64,000 nt of DNA, from positions 2,699,501 through 2,763,500 of the forward strand of contig NC_092612.1 of NCBI RefSeq assembly GCF_047663525.1, given 5' to 3'. This DNA comes from Anas platyrhynchos (taxonomy: Eukaryota > Chordata > Aves > Anseriformes > Anatidae). The notes under the pieces were generated by a model. That model was not told the origin of the DNA. It was given only the letters and a program-made list of their open reading frames with translations, and did no database searches. This document shows, piece after piece, positions 1 to 30,900 of the stretch. Position 1 is the first letter of the stretch. The number at the start of each line of letters is the position of its first letter. The translations under genes and the position numbers were made by a program.

Positions 1-1242
1 GGGGCGATAAAACCCCAAAAAGTCTCAGCTGGATCCAAGGGGAAAGGCCAAGTGGGCACAGCCCCCCCCGGGCAAGAAAAAAAGGGAGAGGTTGGGGAGG
101 AACCCGGGGGGTCCCGGGGGGGGGGATTTGGGGGGGGGGGGGGCCAAGCCAGCTGAAAGAGTAAAAAACAAACAAAAAAGAACACACACAAAAAATGTGT
201 ATATATATATAGGTTATATATATATATACATGCCACTACGCTTCACTAGTGTCCCCCCCCCCCAAAAAAAAAAAAATCCTTTTGCTTCTGGAGGGCCCCG
301 GGTGGGGGGTTTGGGGCGCCCACACCCCTCGGGGAGTAAGTGCTCATCGAATTGAGGGGGGGGCACCGGAGGGAGATGGTTGGGGTTGGGTGGGGGGGCA
401 CTGCCCGGAGTTGGGCCCCCCCCCCCCAAGTCCCAAAATTGGCCCCGGCAGCGCGGTGCCAGGGTGGTGATGGGGCGGGGGGGGGGGCGCCCCCAAAAAG
501 CGGCTCCCTGCGGGCGGCTGAAAATTGCACGAGAAAATTTTAAGGTGAGGAAGAAGAAAAAATATTAAAAATAAAAAAAAAAATCAACCACACACACACA
601 CAAAAAAAAAACAACTCGGGGGGGGGCAGGGGGGGGGGGGATGAACTCCCTGCGGCCGCCTGCGGGGTCTGCTCCATTGCGGCGCTGGGGGGGGGGGGGG
701 GGGGCAGCTTTGGGGGGGGGGGGCACGCTCCAGCTGCCCGCTTCTGCTCTGCGGAGGCCGAGGAGGAAGAGGAGGAGGAGGAAGAGGATGGGGGGGGGTG
801 GGGGGGGGCCGTTAGTGTGAAGGTTAAGTGCAAATCGAGCATTTCTCCGACGACTTCCGCGGCTTCTCCTCGCTTTGGGGTTTTGCCACCAGCGGCCGCA
901 GCCCAGCCGTGCCCGGGGGGGGGGGGCTGAGAGTGGGGTGTGGGGGGGGGGCCACAGCCACAGCCGGGGACATCGAGACCCCCCTCGGGGACCCCGAGAC
1001 GGCGGCCGGGGGCTGCCCTCCTCCGGGAGGGGGCCGTGGAGCAGCTCTCCTGGCTTCTTCTGGGGAGCAAAGGGAAACGAGCACCCTACCGGCGAGGACG
1101 GCCGTCCCGGCTCCAAGCCCATCGCAGCGCTTTGTGCCCCCGTTTTTTTCCCCGGGAGTCAGCCCAGGCTGCCCTTTGGAAAACAAAAAACCGGTCACTT
1201 TTATGTAAAGTGGATGACCCTTTACAAGTCTCTGGAAAGGAG

Positions 1243-1273
<31 letters not shown>

Positions 1274-1743
1274 TTTAACCATCCATTTAGCAAAGGAGGA
1301 GGAAAGGGGGGAAAAAAACAAAAAAAAACAAAAAAACACAACACAATTAAAAATTCTATGCTTTGTCATTACAAAAAAAATAGCATAAAACAAGCTTTAA
1401 CACATGGATAGTGCTGACTTCAAGCAGACATTGTTCTGACCTCGGGCAAAGGAAGTGACCTCTCACTGCTATAGAAAACCAAAGAAGTTAAGGTTTGGAA
1501 AAGGACAGGTCGCTGAAGGTTTGAAATGGGATTTTTTGTTTTTTCTTTCTTTTTTTTTTTTTTTTTTGTGGATTTTTTTTTTCCGTTTTGTTTGTTTGTC
1601 GTTTTTTTTTTTTTCGTTTGTTTCGTTTTGTTTCTTTTTTTTGTCTTTTTTTTTCCCCATGTACGGTAGGCACCAGTACAGGCACTGCATGCGACAGAGG
1701 TGGGGAGGAAGGGATGGGGGGGGGGGGGGGCGCTCAGCAGGCG
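1..1743 (-). other. GATAD2B: probable 3' UTR / downstream flank of GATAD2B
   Basis: This stretch lies downstream of the GATAD2B stop codon on the minus strand. It contains no convincing gene. It holds long G and C runs (for example around 115-145, 470-490, 680-730), an alternating TA stretch near 200-230, a CA stretch near 590-600, an A run at 1243-1270 and a T-rich stretch at 1536-1655. Mammalian GATAD2B has a 3' UTR of several kilobases, so most of this is probably 3' UTR. I found no AATAAA or ATTAAA on the minus strand here, so the cleavage site may lie beyond the left edge. Several homopolymers may be imprecise in the assembly. Confidence 0.55.
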
Positions 1744-20200
<18,457 letters not shown>

Positions 20201-20219
20201 TTAACTTCCATCTAGGCTG

Positions 20220-20860
20220 AGCACAAACCAACATCGATGTCGTAAAATGCATTTCCACACAGCACACACAAAATGGCTGGCTCCCAAGACGAGCATTTCC
20301 ATACAATACTATAAAAAGGGTAATAACCTAAAAAGGTAATTATGACTTAACGGCGAGGCAGGCTGAGGAGAGATCTGCAAGAAGACGGATTAAAAAAAAA
20401 AAAAAAAAACGAAAAAGAAAAAACACACACACAAAAAAAACGCTATCAAATAAAAAAAACGTGCTGCTCTTTGAATCCTGATGCTGCAGATTGCAAGTTG
20501 TCAAGAAATACTACGCTCAGCTCGGGTTATTGTGCAAGCTGCGGGGAGAAATCCTACGCTACAGCTGTGTGGAGGAATTTCATGCAGGTAAGAAAGAAAA
20601 TATGTAGGCCTATCACGAAGATTTTATCAAGAACAGAGCATGCACGAGTCTTTAAAGAAACACACGATCCGAAATGCCCCCTGAACAAAGAGAAAAGAGC
20701 TGACAGATTCTTTAAAAATTCACCGTGTGTAAAAGTCATTCATAAATCGGGGGGTTAAGCCAGGCTCCTCCGCTGCTACTCGGATGCACGAGAGCGAAAT
20801 TATAATAATAATAATAATAAAAAAAAAAAGACAAAGAAAACATTCCGGCAGACAAACCGT
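20220..20860. other. AT-rich island in GATAD2B intron 1
   Basis: This island is markedly AT-rich compared with both flanks, with A runs at 20391-20410 and a TAA/ATA repeat at 20802-20830. A 95-codon plus-strand frame (20471-20758) crosses a good donor-like CAG/GTAAGA at about 20586. The frame resembles no protein I know, so I do not call a gene. It could be a conserved element or an exon of a noncoding transcript. Confidence 0.4.
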
Positions 20861-20899
20861 AGGGCTCGCTCTCCACAGGACCGGGGAGCTGTCTCTCGG

Positions 20900-22790
20900 T
20901 TGCAGCAGACCATAAATTCTTCCAGGCAGCTCGGCGCAAACTCGTTAAACAGTTCCGCCGCTTCCCTCCCTACCCCGCTCTCGGCATCTCGGGACCGGAG
21001 CCGCCTCCAGCGCTCGCAGCGAGACCACGGCGCGGCTCCGGGGGCTCCGCTCCTGCCCAATTCCCTTCCCCTGCCGGACCCGGGGGGGCTGCGAGGAGAA
21101 AACCGAGCCCCAAAAGCGAGCAGGAGGCGGCGCGGCGATGCCTGCGCTCACCGAGCCAGCAGCGAGCGAAGGGCAGCGGGATTTGGAAGCCGTGGGGGCA
21201 GAGGGGAAGGCGCGGGGGGCTCCCCACGCTGCCCCCCGCCCTCCCCAAGTTTTGGGGTGTAGCCAAGTTGGTTTAGGAGCGAGCTCCGTGCCGGGAAGCC
21301 CTCGGGGAAGCGAGGCCGCTGCCATCCAAGCAGTGCCCCACAAAAACATTTCCAGGTTGTGGCACATGGAAAGGGGGGGGGGGAGGGAGGAGAAAAAGAA
21401 AAATAAAATAAAAAGCTGCTTTTCACCCCCCCCCCTTCTCCTAAAGCGTTGCCAAAAATGAGACGGAATTAAAAGGCTCAGGGGGAATCGGGGCTGGGCG
21501 CCCCCCACCCCAGGCCACCGCCGTCCTCCTCAGGGCTCGGAGCGAGGTGGGGGGGGGACGAGGGGCTCGGGGAGCGCTGCGCTGCGCCTCTCCTCCCCCC
21601 GGGCAGGCCGAGCAGCTCGGCGGGGATGACGCAGGCTGCCGGGCCTTATATAACGGGCATGGCCCGGGACTTCCTCGACTGCCACCACCGGGGCCGCCTT
21701 TGTGCGCGGGGCGGCCGCGGGGCCGGGGCTGGCGAGGGGCCACGGCGCCCGTCAGGCAGGGGGGGACGCGCCGCAGACAAAAGGAATCCCCCTTTTTTCT
21801 TTTTTCTTTTCTTTTTTTTTTTTTTTGGAATTTATTTATTTATTGGAGAGCTCAAATAGCGCCAGGGCTCCCTTTTAAAGCCCCCCAAGGAGCCGTGCCC
21901 CGCGGCGGGAGGAGGGCAGGGTTTGGGGCGCTGCAGCCGAAGAGCGGCGCGGGGAGGAAGGAGCCTGGGGAGAGGTGGGATTTTTTGGGTTTTTTTTTTT
22001 TGGGGTGGGGGGCAAAAAGGGAAGGGACCGGCTCCAACCGCGAATCCAAGCAACAGTGCCAGTTTTCTCCTGAAAATATTCCGTAAAGGCATCGCATCCA
22101 GCTGCCAAACTCACGTTTTTGGTTTTTTGGTTTTTTTTTAAAAAAAAGGACAAAAAAAAAAAACAGATCTGATAATCCATAAAGAGCCTTTTGTCTGTTC
22201 AAAAAAAAAAAAAAATTAAAAAAAAAGGACAGTCTAAAGAATACTTACAGGTACAATATTCCTGCTGCCTCCTCTAGTTGTCAAGAAAATTAGAGACAGG
22301 GAGGAAAGAAGGGGGGAAAAGCGAGCCAGCGAGCGGGGAAGGCAGGGTGGGAAGGGGGAGGGAGAGGAAGAGGCAGCTTTTTTTTGCCGAGGAGCCCTCT
22401 CCGAAGAGCATGGGCGGCCCCGCGTGCCATCCCCCTCCAGGGACCTGCAGAAACCCTGTCTCAAAACGGGCACTTCCCTGCCAATCATGCGCCGTACTGT
22501 TATATTAAACAAAAGAAAAGGGGGATGCTTACTTTTACCCATCATGCCTCGCGGGGCAGGGAAAAAGGAAAAAAAAAAAAAAAAAAGAAAGAAAAAAAAA
22601 ATAAAAAACCAGTTGCAGCCGGTTTGTAACCTCAGGACATGGAATTATCTCTTAATTTTTTTTTTTTTTTTTTTTAAAGTCGTTTGCGGTATAAAAGTCA
22701 GTTGGCTGCGCCCCCCCCCCCCTCCTCCTCCTCCCCTCCCGCCCCCTCCCCGGCCGCCAGCAGCCCCTGGCTCCCGGCCCAACTTTGTCT
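20900..22790. promoter_or_regulatory. CpG-rich, TATA-bearing promoter-like region inside GATAD2B intron 1
   Basis: The region combines high CpG density (20930-21760) with two TATA-like motifs. The palindrome TTATATAA at 21646-21653 reads TATATAAGG on the minus strand, with a TGACGC half-CRE close by. TATAAAAG lies at 22690-22697 on the plus strand. A CCAAT box lies near 22481. This could be an alternative GATAD2B promoter or an antisense/noncoding promoter. No transcript can be shown from sequence alone. Confidence 0.35.
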
Positions 22791-22801
22791 TCATTCATGA
22801 G

Positions 22802-22858
22802 AGCTCCTCTCCTCCTCTCCTCCTTCTCCTCCTCTCCTCCTTCTCCTCCTTCTCCTCC
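22802..22858 (+). repeat. polypyrimidine CT-rich tract
   Basis: This is an uninterrupted C/T tract of about 57 bases built from TCCTCC and TTCTCC units, 100 bp downstream of the TATAAAAG motif. Homopurine-homopyrimidine tracts of this kind can form triplex DNA. Confidence 0.8.
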
Positions 22859-22869
22859 GCCACGATTTT

Positions 22870-24180
22870 AACCGCTTCGCGCCCGCCACCGCTCCCCCGG
22901 GGCCCTCGCGCCCGGTGCCCCTCTCCGGGGAGCTCGGGGGCACCCGGGGACGCGGCCGCTCCAGCCCTCGGGGCGGTGAGGCCCGGGGGGCTCGAGGCCA
23001 CGGGGGTTGGAGGCCAAAAGGACTCGAGGCCCAGGGGTTCAAGGCCCAGGGGACTCGAGGCCGCCAGGTCGTGGTTCCACCTGGCAAGTTCGGGTGCTCC
23101 CCGCGCCCCCCGATGGGTGCGAGACCCCCACAGCACGTGCCCGGTCCTCGCCATCCCCAATCCTCTCCGTGCCCCACCTGCGATGCCAAAACCACCCCAA
23201 AGATGCCATCCGTCACCCGTGCCATCTCGCAATCCCCACGTCCCCGCACAGGGTCTCGCCCCCATGGGTTTATGGAGCCCCCCAAGGCTATGCCATGGGG
23301 GCTCGGCTCCACACCCCATGGCTCTAGGAAAAGGAGGAGCCAACAACGAGGCCAACAACGACCAGAGACTAAAAAACGCCGGGAAGGAGGCAGACGGCAC
23401 CAGGGATGGGCAGAGGATGGGGCACGGCTTCATCAAATTCGGAGGCACGAGCGCAGGCAGCGAAGGACGAGCATGGGGACAGGGAGCAACTGTGGGGATA
23501 TCGCCACCACCACGGCTCGCTCGAGGGCACGGAGGAAGGCAGTACAACGCCCGACGAGGTTTCGAGCTGAGAATCCAGACCCGGCACACTCCTGCACACC
23601 GACAGCAGGAACAGAAGCCGTGGCCCCACAAACCAGAATGGAGAGCGAGAGAGATGAAGAGCCTGGCGTGAACGTGAGGCAGAGCCAGGCCCCCGAGGCT
23701 CACCGAGCGCAAAAATCTACTTGGACGGGTCCAGAAATTGTCTAAAAGCAGCTCTGGGGCAGATTTTTAAGCGCCCACCTCGTTACAGGGCACGGGGCAG
23801 GGACCCGCCGAGGACCGCGCGCGTTCCCGAGGGGCTGAAACAGCTCCTGAACGGGCCCCTCCATTTTGGGCTGCAGATTGCAGAACGGCGCTAATCAAAG
23901 GTTAACGAGAGCACCGAGTAAATTTGAAGAGACTTCCTGCGTGTAATTAGCATTAGCAGCGCACCTCGTGGCATCGTGGAGCAGGCAGAAGTGACCGCCG
24001 CACGGGTGACATCTTTGTCAAGCCAGCGCGCCCGGGTTGCGCTGCTTTTCCACGCGGGAAGCACGATCAAATCATCCCCTAAAAATAAACCCATGACAGA
24101 GCGCACAAATCACCGTGTCACCCGCGATACCCAGCCACTATCGGCTGCGTCGTCAACCCAGAGCTGGTAATTAAAGCAGA
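22870..24180. other. GC-rich intronic DNA with short GGACTCGAGGCC repeats
   Basis: At 22975-23065 a phrase close to GGACTCGAGGCCCAGGGG recurs about five times at 18-20 bp spacing with variation, forming a short degenerate tandem repeat. The remainder up to 24180 is unique GC-rich sequence without a recognisable gene. Confidence 0.5.
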
Positions 24181-24189
24181 GCTTCCACG

Positions 24190-24910
24190 CCACGCTCAGC
24201 GCCGGTGCTATCTGAGCTCGCCTTTATTAGATAAAATGGAACAATTTCGTTTACAAAGGGGGAAATAACTAATTAGGCTTTAATTACATGGTAGTTACCA
24301 GAGATTTATAAACTAATGAGGTGGTTGTCGGGGCCCCCCTAAGATTTATTTTTCGGGTGGTGCTCGCTCGAAGCACGCGGGCCGAGCGCAGGGCAGCACC
24401 AAGATCCTTCGGTGGCTCTCTCTGCCCGCAGCTCTTTCATTTTTTTTCCCTTTTTTTCCATTTTTTAGCATCGCTTCGCCCTTTTCCAAGCTCCTCACCT
24501 CCCTCCAGACCTTTCAGCGCTGTTTTAAGGCGCGAGGAGATGGGGCAGAGATCAAGCAGCTTCCCGCAGCCGAGGGGCGGCCGGGACGCCTCGCATCCCT
24601 CCTCCCGCCCCGTCCTTCATCGCGCGGCCGCGAGGCTTCTGAGAGATCTTTACGGCCGGGATGGGGAAAGGTACGGGTCCAACATCACTGCACTATTCAT
24701 TTAATTGAATTTTAGGGTCCTTTCATAAGGACCCATCCTCTGGGTGCTTCTATTTCCAGCATGAAAAGGCCTTTGACTAAATCTGCAAAAGTGCTAACAA
24801 TAGCTGCTTTTGTGCCGCTCCGGCTCCGAACCCAATTCATTATCTGCAGGTGATCCACGGCTGAGAAATCTCGCCCGCTCCCCACCGGCTCTGCCGGGTG
24901 ATTAGCCCAC
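24190..24910. other. AT-rich candidate conserved noncoding islands
   Basis: Two AT-rich blocks, 24210-24340 and 24680-24860, contain many TAATTA-like homeodomain cores and look unlike the surrounding GC-rich intron. The second holds a perfect 8-bp inverted repeat with a 4-base loop at 24715-24734. Such islands within large introns of regulatory genes are often conserved enhancers. That is inference, because I cannot align genomes. Confidence 0.35.
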
Positions 24911-24919
24911 AAGTCGCCG

Positions 24920-27900
24920 GCTCCTCTTCATTTACGCTTTCGCCGTGATTCTTGCAGGAGGGCCACAAAGGAGGGGTGGCAGGGGGCCGCAGCGCGACGA
25001 GCCTCGACGTTTTCCGAGGCAGCTCGTCGGGGAGGTAAGAGAGAGGTGGCCGAGCGGAGAAGTGGCATGCGGTCACCTGGAGTTAATTTACTGGGACTCG
25101 GCCTTGGGCAGGGACTGGATGAAAGCTTCCAGGGGACTGCACCCGCAGAGGGGCAGGGCGAGGGCTGGTGGCAGCCCAGAAGCACTGGGGACGCCACCAG
25201 GATCCTGGCTTAGGAGGCAGGAGCAGAGGTGGAGGAGAAAAAGCTTCTGGTACAGCAACCGGAGTGAATTTTAAATTCAGTCCTGCCACAGCCACAAGTT
25301 GGGGCTGGGAATTAAGAAGGAATCGAGTCAGTGGCTCAAAACTAGGGACGGGGCCACCAACAGACTGCTCCTCGCGCTGGCTCTCCGGGCGATCAGGACG
25401 CAGCCGTGCCCGGGTGCTGCTGGCATCTGGAACTGATGCATCTGGGCACAGCCCTCCCCTCGTGGCTTTTCGGAAGGAAAACCCTGCTCCAGCAGGCTGC
25501 CAGGCCAGAGCTGCTCCGCGTCGTGGCCAGGGACGTGGAAAGGCCCTGCGGGATGTCCTGCAGCAGTGGGCACGGGGTGCAATCCCCCAGCCTCGTCCCC
25601 CCCTCGCTGCTTGCTTCCCACCTGCGCTCGCCCCAGGTCGTAAATCTGCCGCCCCGGCTGCCTCTTCCCTTCCAAAACAGAGGGACCCCGGAGCAAATCC
25701 CTTCCTCGTCGTGTTCCTTGGCCGTTTTTCCTTCCCTCTCATTAACTAATAGCAACCAGATGATCGTCACCAGCACGATGCAGCTTCAGACTCGCACCGA
25801 GGACCCTGAGAAACGTTTTGGTGAAACTGGAACACAATTACATGGGGAAAGGAGTGATTTATTTATTTTTTTTTTTTTAGAGACCTAAATTGCCATTCAA
25901 GATAACTTCAAAGCCTGCCAATCTCAACGCGAAGGAACTGGTTAAGTGGAAACAAGGCTCCCAGCAAGCTTACAGGGAGCAGAACAATGTTCAACAGGAA
26001 AAGAGGGCGAGCACAGCCTCAGAACCCGGAGTCACTTTGTTTTCTGTGGGCTAGGCACAACCGGCATGGCACCACAAATTCCCAGCCCAGGTTTGGGGCG
26101 GCCTCCTCTGAAATGACCGATTCTCTCCGAAACGCCACGCAACCAAGGCTTTACCGAGTCCGACCTGCTCAGAGCTGTCCAGCTCACCGGGGCGAGCTCC
26201 CCTCGCCCTGTGGCTTGTCACATCCATGGCAATTCCGGCAGCCTGGTGGCAGCAAGGACAACACAGAGGGGCTGCCCCATAACGTCTCCATCACGGTGGG
26301 ACCCCGCAGGTCCCATTTCCATCCCCGCCACAGCGCATGGGGATCCGACCACATCCACCAGCTGCCAGCCTCCAAGGGCCTGGGCATGTGGTGCCCAGAA
26401 GGACCCCAAAACCCCCCTCGGGGCTGGCCCTAAGACCCCCTCAGGGTCTTACAACAGCTTCCTGATTGCCACTTGCTCCAATTTACCCAACCACTCGCTC
26501 CGATTTACCCAACCCCGATGGAAGCGCGCTGCCCGAACACAGACGAACATTTGGGAACAGTTGGGCCACAGAAATGAGTTCAGGGCCCCATCTTCTGCCA
26601 AAGCCACAAGCAGGGCTGGGGGCACAGGGGTCCCCATGGCACACGGCGCTGCCACCGAGCCGGGGCCACCCCGAGCGCTGCCGCACGGCCGCCGGTTTGG
26701 TGGAGCTGTGGCAGGGAGCACAAGAAGCCACTGAAGGGCCAGAGCAGAATCACACTGCGCTGGTAGGTATTTAAAGCTGTCGAGTCTCCAAGATTAAATT
26801 AGAATCAGGGAACTTTAATAACGAGCAAGTTGAGGAGTGATTCATAGAAGGAGAAAGTGCGTTAGGTTTGGCCGCGTGCAGCAGCAAGGGACCAGTCCCA
26901 AGCAACCATTTTGAAACTCTCCAAAAGTCTGCATCTGTCGGATTGATTTCCTTTCACTCAAAAGTTCCTTTCTAAAACCAGAGATCTAGAGAGCCTCGTC
27001 TCCCTGCTGCTTACAGAGGTGAGCGAGGCCGTGCTCAGGCGCGTTTTGGGTGCCCCTGGCTGTGCCCTGCACCGCCACCAGCCTGGGAAGCGCAGCAGGA
27101 GCCACGGAGCAGCCCCGCAGCCAGGACAGAGGGAGAAGGATCCACGTTTAGCCAAAACTTCAACACCTGGACCCAGAAACCCCCCTCTGGCTAAGCAGCA
27201 GGTCCCGCTGCTGAAAGGGAAGGCGGCTCTCCCACCAAATATTGGAGATCTCTGCCGAAAGCGCCGGATTGCCAGGACGTGAGGCACGGAGGCACCGCTG
27301 GTGTCCGTCGCTGTCAGCCTTCGCCGTTTGTTTCTGGATATCCGCGTGCAGCTCCCAACGACAGCCCCAGAACACGAAGCAGAAGTAGAGAAGATCCATT
27401 TGGCAGTGGCAAAGCGTTTAAATGAAAAGCCGGGATGATAAAAGCCCCCCAAACGCTGCGATTGGCAGCACGTACGGGGCCTTCGAGGTGATGTCCCGTC
27501 TCCTCCCTGCCTCGACTGCTCTCAGCAGCACGGAGTTTCAGTTCTTTTGTCTTTCCAGAGACTAAGTCAATTTTATTCTACTCAAACAGCGACTCTGCTG
27601 CAGACAAAAGGAGAAATGAAGACCCACTGCAGTGAAACAAGTTTTATAATTCATTAGAGTGAATTATCTTTCCTCTCGTACAAACTGCGTTAGGCGGCTG
27701 GGAGAAGAAAAAAAAAAAAAGAGGAGCCGCGCAAACTGTTAAAGCCAGAACTTGTCAGCAGCGAGGATCTCGTCTGCGGGAGGATCTCAGGTTATCCATC
27801 TCACTTCACGTCTCCCGAACCCGAGACGCGATGGCAGGGGAGCGCGGAGCAAGATCTCACGTTGGCTCTGCACGCAGGATGGTAACGAGCGGGAGGAGGA

Positions 27901-30900
27901 CGGGGAGCGGGAGCTGGCTCGAGCTCTGAAGCGCTCCACCAGGCCCGACAGTTTGGGGGAAAAAGCGTCAACTTTAGGCTCAGACAAGAGGCGTTTGAAG
28001 CACGGCGAGAACACGTCCTCCCTCCTCGCCGCCGAGCCGAGAGCTTGAAGGAGCTCGCTCCCATCTGCTGCATGGCTCAACTGGAAGGTTCTTGGGTGAA
28101 ACAGGGAGGAGAAGAGGGGCGAGGAAGAGCCCGGCGAGGAAGAGCCCGGCGAGGAAGAGCCGCCCCCTCTCCTCTGCAGCCCCATTTTGGAGGCCAGGGA
28201 AGGCACCGCACGGAGGCAGCGCGTGCCGAGGGCTTCTTCTGTTCCCTTCCGCCGCCAATTGGCAAATATTTGGCTCCGTGCAGGTCTGGTGATAAAGATG
28301 CTATCGGGATCCCAAAGCAGAGTTTCAGCTGGAGCGCAGCGTTTCAGTGTTGTGTCTTTGTGCCCCGAGCTGCCCTGCTCCGAGATAAGCGTGGGCAGAG
28401 CCCCGCGCCGCCGGTCCGTGAGAGGGGAGATGAGCGGCACGCAGCGGGGCCTTCTCCCGAGACAGCAGCCGGGTTCTGGTCGGGTCTGCTTCCAAAAAAA
28501 CGCGATTCCTGCCTTCGTTTTCCCAGATCCGCTGACGGTGAGGCCTGAGCCCAGGCTCCGATGCAAAACCCTCAAAACCGAGGGGCTGCGGGCGCTGGGG
28601 GCTCACCCCCAGCCTCACAACTTGCCCCGGGAGCCCGAGCCCAGCAGCGATGCCACCACCACCCTCGCGGGGTCACAGGCACGGGGCAGCCCCGGGGCAG
28701 GACCACGAGGAGCTGCCCCCCCCCTGCCCCCAGCTGCAGGCGCTGCTCTTCTGCCGCCGGTGCCCGAGAGGCAGGAGGCAGGAGGGAGGCTCCCACGGCG
28801 CCTGCGCCAGGCACCCCACCTACGGCCCGGCGCATTTGCATATTCAGCAGCAGCAGCAGCGATGTTTGCCTTTCAAGAAAAGGCAGCAAAAACGCACGCA
28901 GGAGAAAGAGCTGCTGTGAGGACGCCAACTGCTGCCACGCAAACCCAGAGCCGCGAGGAAACGCGCGGCCGAGGGCAGCGGCTCCCCGAGCACCCTGATG
29001 CCACCGCGCCTCGCCTCCGGCCCCGCCGCTCTCAGCGCCGCCTGGACCCCTCATTCCTCCGTCTGCCAGCACAATCCTGGCGGTGTCTCAAAGCCTTTCT
29101 GCCTCTCACGACCCTCCTGGCCACCCTGGCACCTCGAGGAGCCAGGCAGGGCTCAGCGCCGCCGCCGCAGCGCTCGCCAGCCTCCCACCTAGCACCGTGC
29201 CCCCCAGATGGGGCAATTTCAGCATTCGGCCCCAAAATACAAGCTCAAACCTAGCCACCAGCACCCAAAAGCCCCACTAAAAGCCCGTGAAGCCATCCCG
29301 GTGTGCGGAGCTTGGCACCACCTACCTGGGGACGCCGCCGCCGGACGGCTTCGATCCGGAGCAGCACAAAATGGACGGGGCCGGGCAGAGCGGGCGCGGG
29401 AGCGAGGCGAGACGCTCGCTGCGCCGAGGCTGCGTGGAAAAAAGCCCCCAAGGCTCTTTATAGACTCCTCTGCGCCGTTCTTAGGTCTAATTTTAGAGAG
29501 GAGGCTTGGAAGCTCCTCTCCTCACACCCTCACATTTGTGTGGCACTCGAATTCCAACACGGATGCGAGTCTTCAGAAGGATTTCGGGCATATTCTGGAT
29601 ACCGCTATCGCCAGTAACCCGATCACGTTCCGCGGCCAAGGACTGCAGTTGCCAAACGAATCGGGACCCGAAGTTTACCATTATCTCCCCTTTTTCAACA
29701 CCATCTCCTAGGTGAACCCGGCTAGAAACGAGGTGCCCCAATTGCAGGAAAACCAAGGAGGCCGGGGAGGGAGGGAGCCCAGCAGCAGCCCCCACACGCC
29801 TTTCCCACGGACGGGGGAGCTTCCCGAGGGCTCCGCGTGCAGCAAATCAACTAAAAACTAAAAAGCACCTTGCAAACCTCACAGCACCGAGAAGAGCAGC
29901 CCGAGATAACGTTGGCTCCGATTTGAGAGCACGGGACAGAAGCAGGGGGCTCGGGAGCCACAACAAGGCAGCCCCCGGGTCTCGGGGCAGCGTTATCGGC
30001 GTGCGGGGCCGAGCTCTGCTGGGAGAGGCAGCTGCTGGCCGTGCGCCTCTGCACAGAGCTCGCTGCCCCCGTCCTGTGGGTCACAGCAGGGAAAAACGAG
30101 CATCCAGCCCCAAACTGCTCCTTTTTTCCTAGGGACACGAGATCCCGAGGCCATTCCTTCAGATTTCTGGCACGGGAATGGGAGACAGCAGGGCCGAGGG
30201 ATCCTCTGAGCACGAGGATCAGCCTCTGCCAGCCCCGAGCCGTTTGCTGCGCCCCGTTAAGCAGGACAAGGCCCCTCTCTTTGAGCCCAGCGAGATTTTG
30301 GGTTTTCCTTTCAGCTCGAGGTCCAGAAAGGAACAGAAAAACAGCGCTGCCAGCCCCGCTATGCCGCGCACAGCCCCAGCACCATGAGCACCCAGGAGCT
30401 CAGCGCGCTCCCCGTCAGCTCCCAGCCCTGAAGGTAAATCGGGACGGCTCCGTGCCCCAAAACCTCTCACCTCCTGCGTGCTGCTCGCGGCCAAACCCGG
30501 GCTCTTCTCCTCCCCATTCCCTGCACAGAGCGAGGCTGAGGAGCAGGCGAGGGGCACCGCTGTGTTGGGGGCAGCGTCCGGGGAGACGCCGCAGCTCCGG
30601 GGCCACGTTCCGGAACCTCGATGTCACCGAGGGGCTGAGCACGACCCCAAGGGGCTGAGCATGACCCCGAGGGGCTCAGCACACACTTAAAACCCCAGCT
30701 GTGGGGTAATGCCCCTCAATGACCCGCTCCAACTCCACCTCCACCAGTAAGGACGAGGCCGAAGGAGCTGCTCCCCACCTTGGTGGCCCGCTGGGATGCT
30801 GAGCAGCGCAGCTCCCCGCTGTTCTTACTGTTTCTTGTTGTCTTTCCAAGCAAAATTCCTTGAAAAACACCCCAAAAAAAGCCCCCGAGGCTGCTCCCCG

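Noticed and set aside
1340-1375. ATTCTATG motif like the 3' end of a chicken CR1 LINE
   Set aside because: There is a single copy with no preceding CR1 body or repeated octamer. Chance is more likely.
22424-23671. 415-codon plus-strand open frame in GATAD2B intron 1
   Set aside because: It is stop-poor GC-rich sequence with Pro/Arg/Ser-rich low-complexity translation. It begins in an A/G-run region and matches no known protein.
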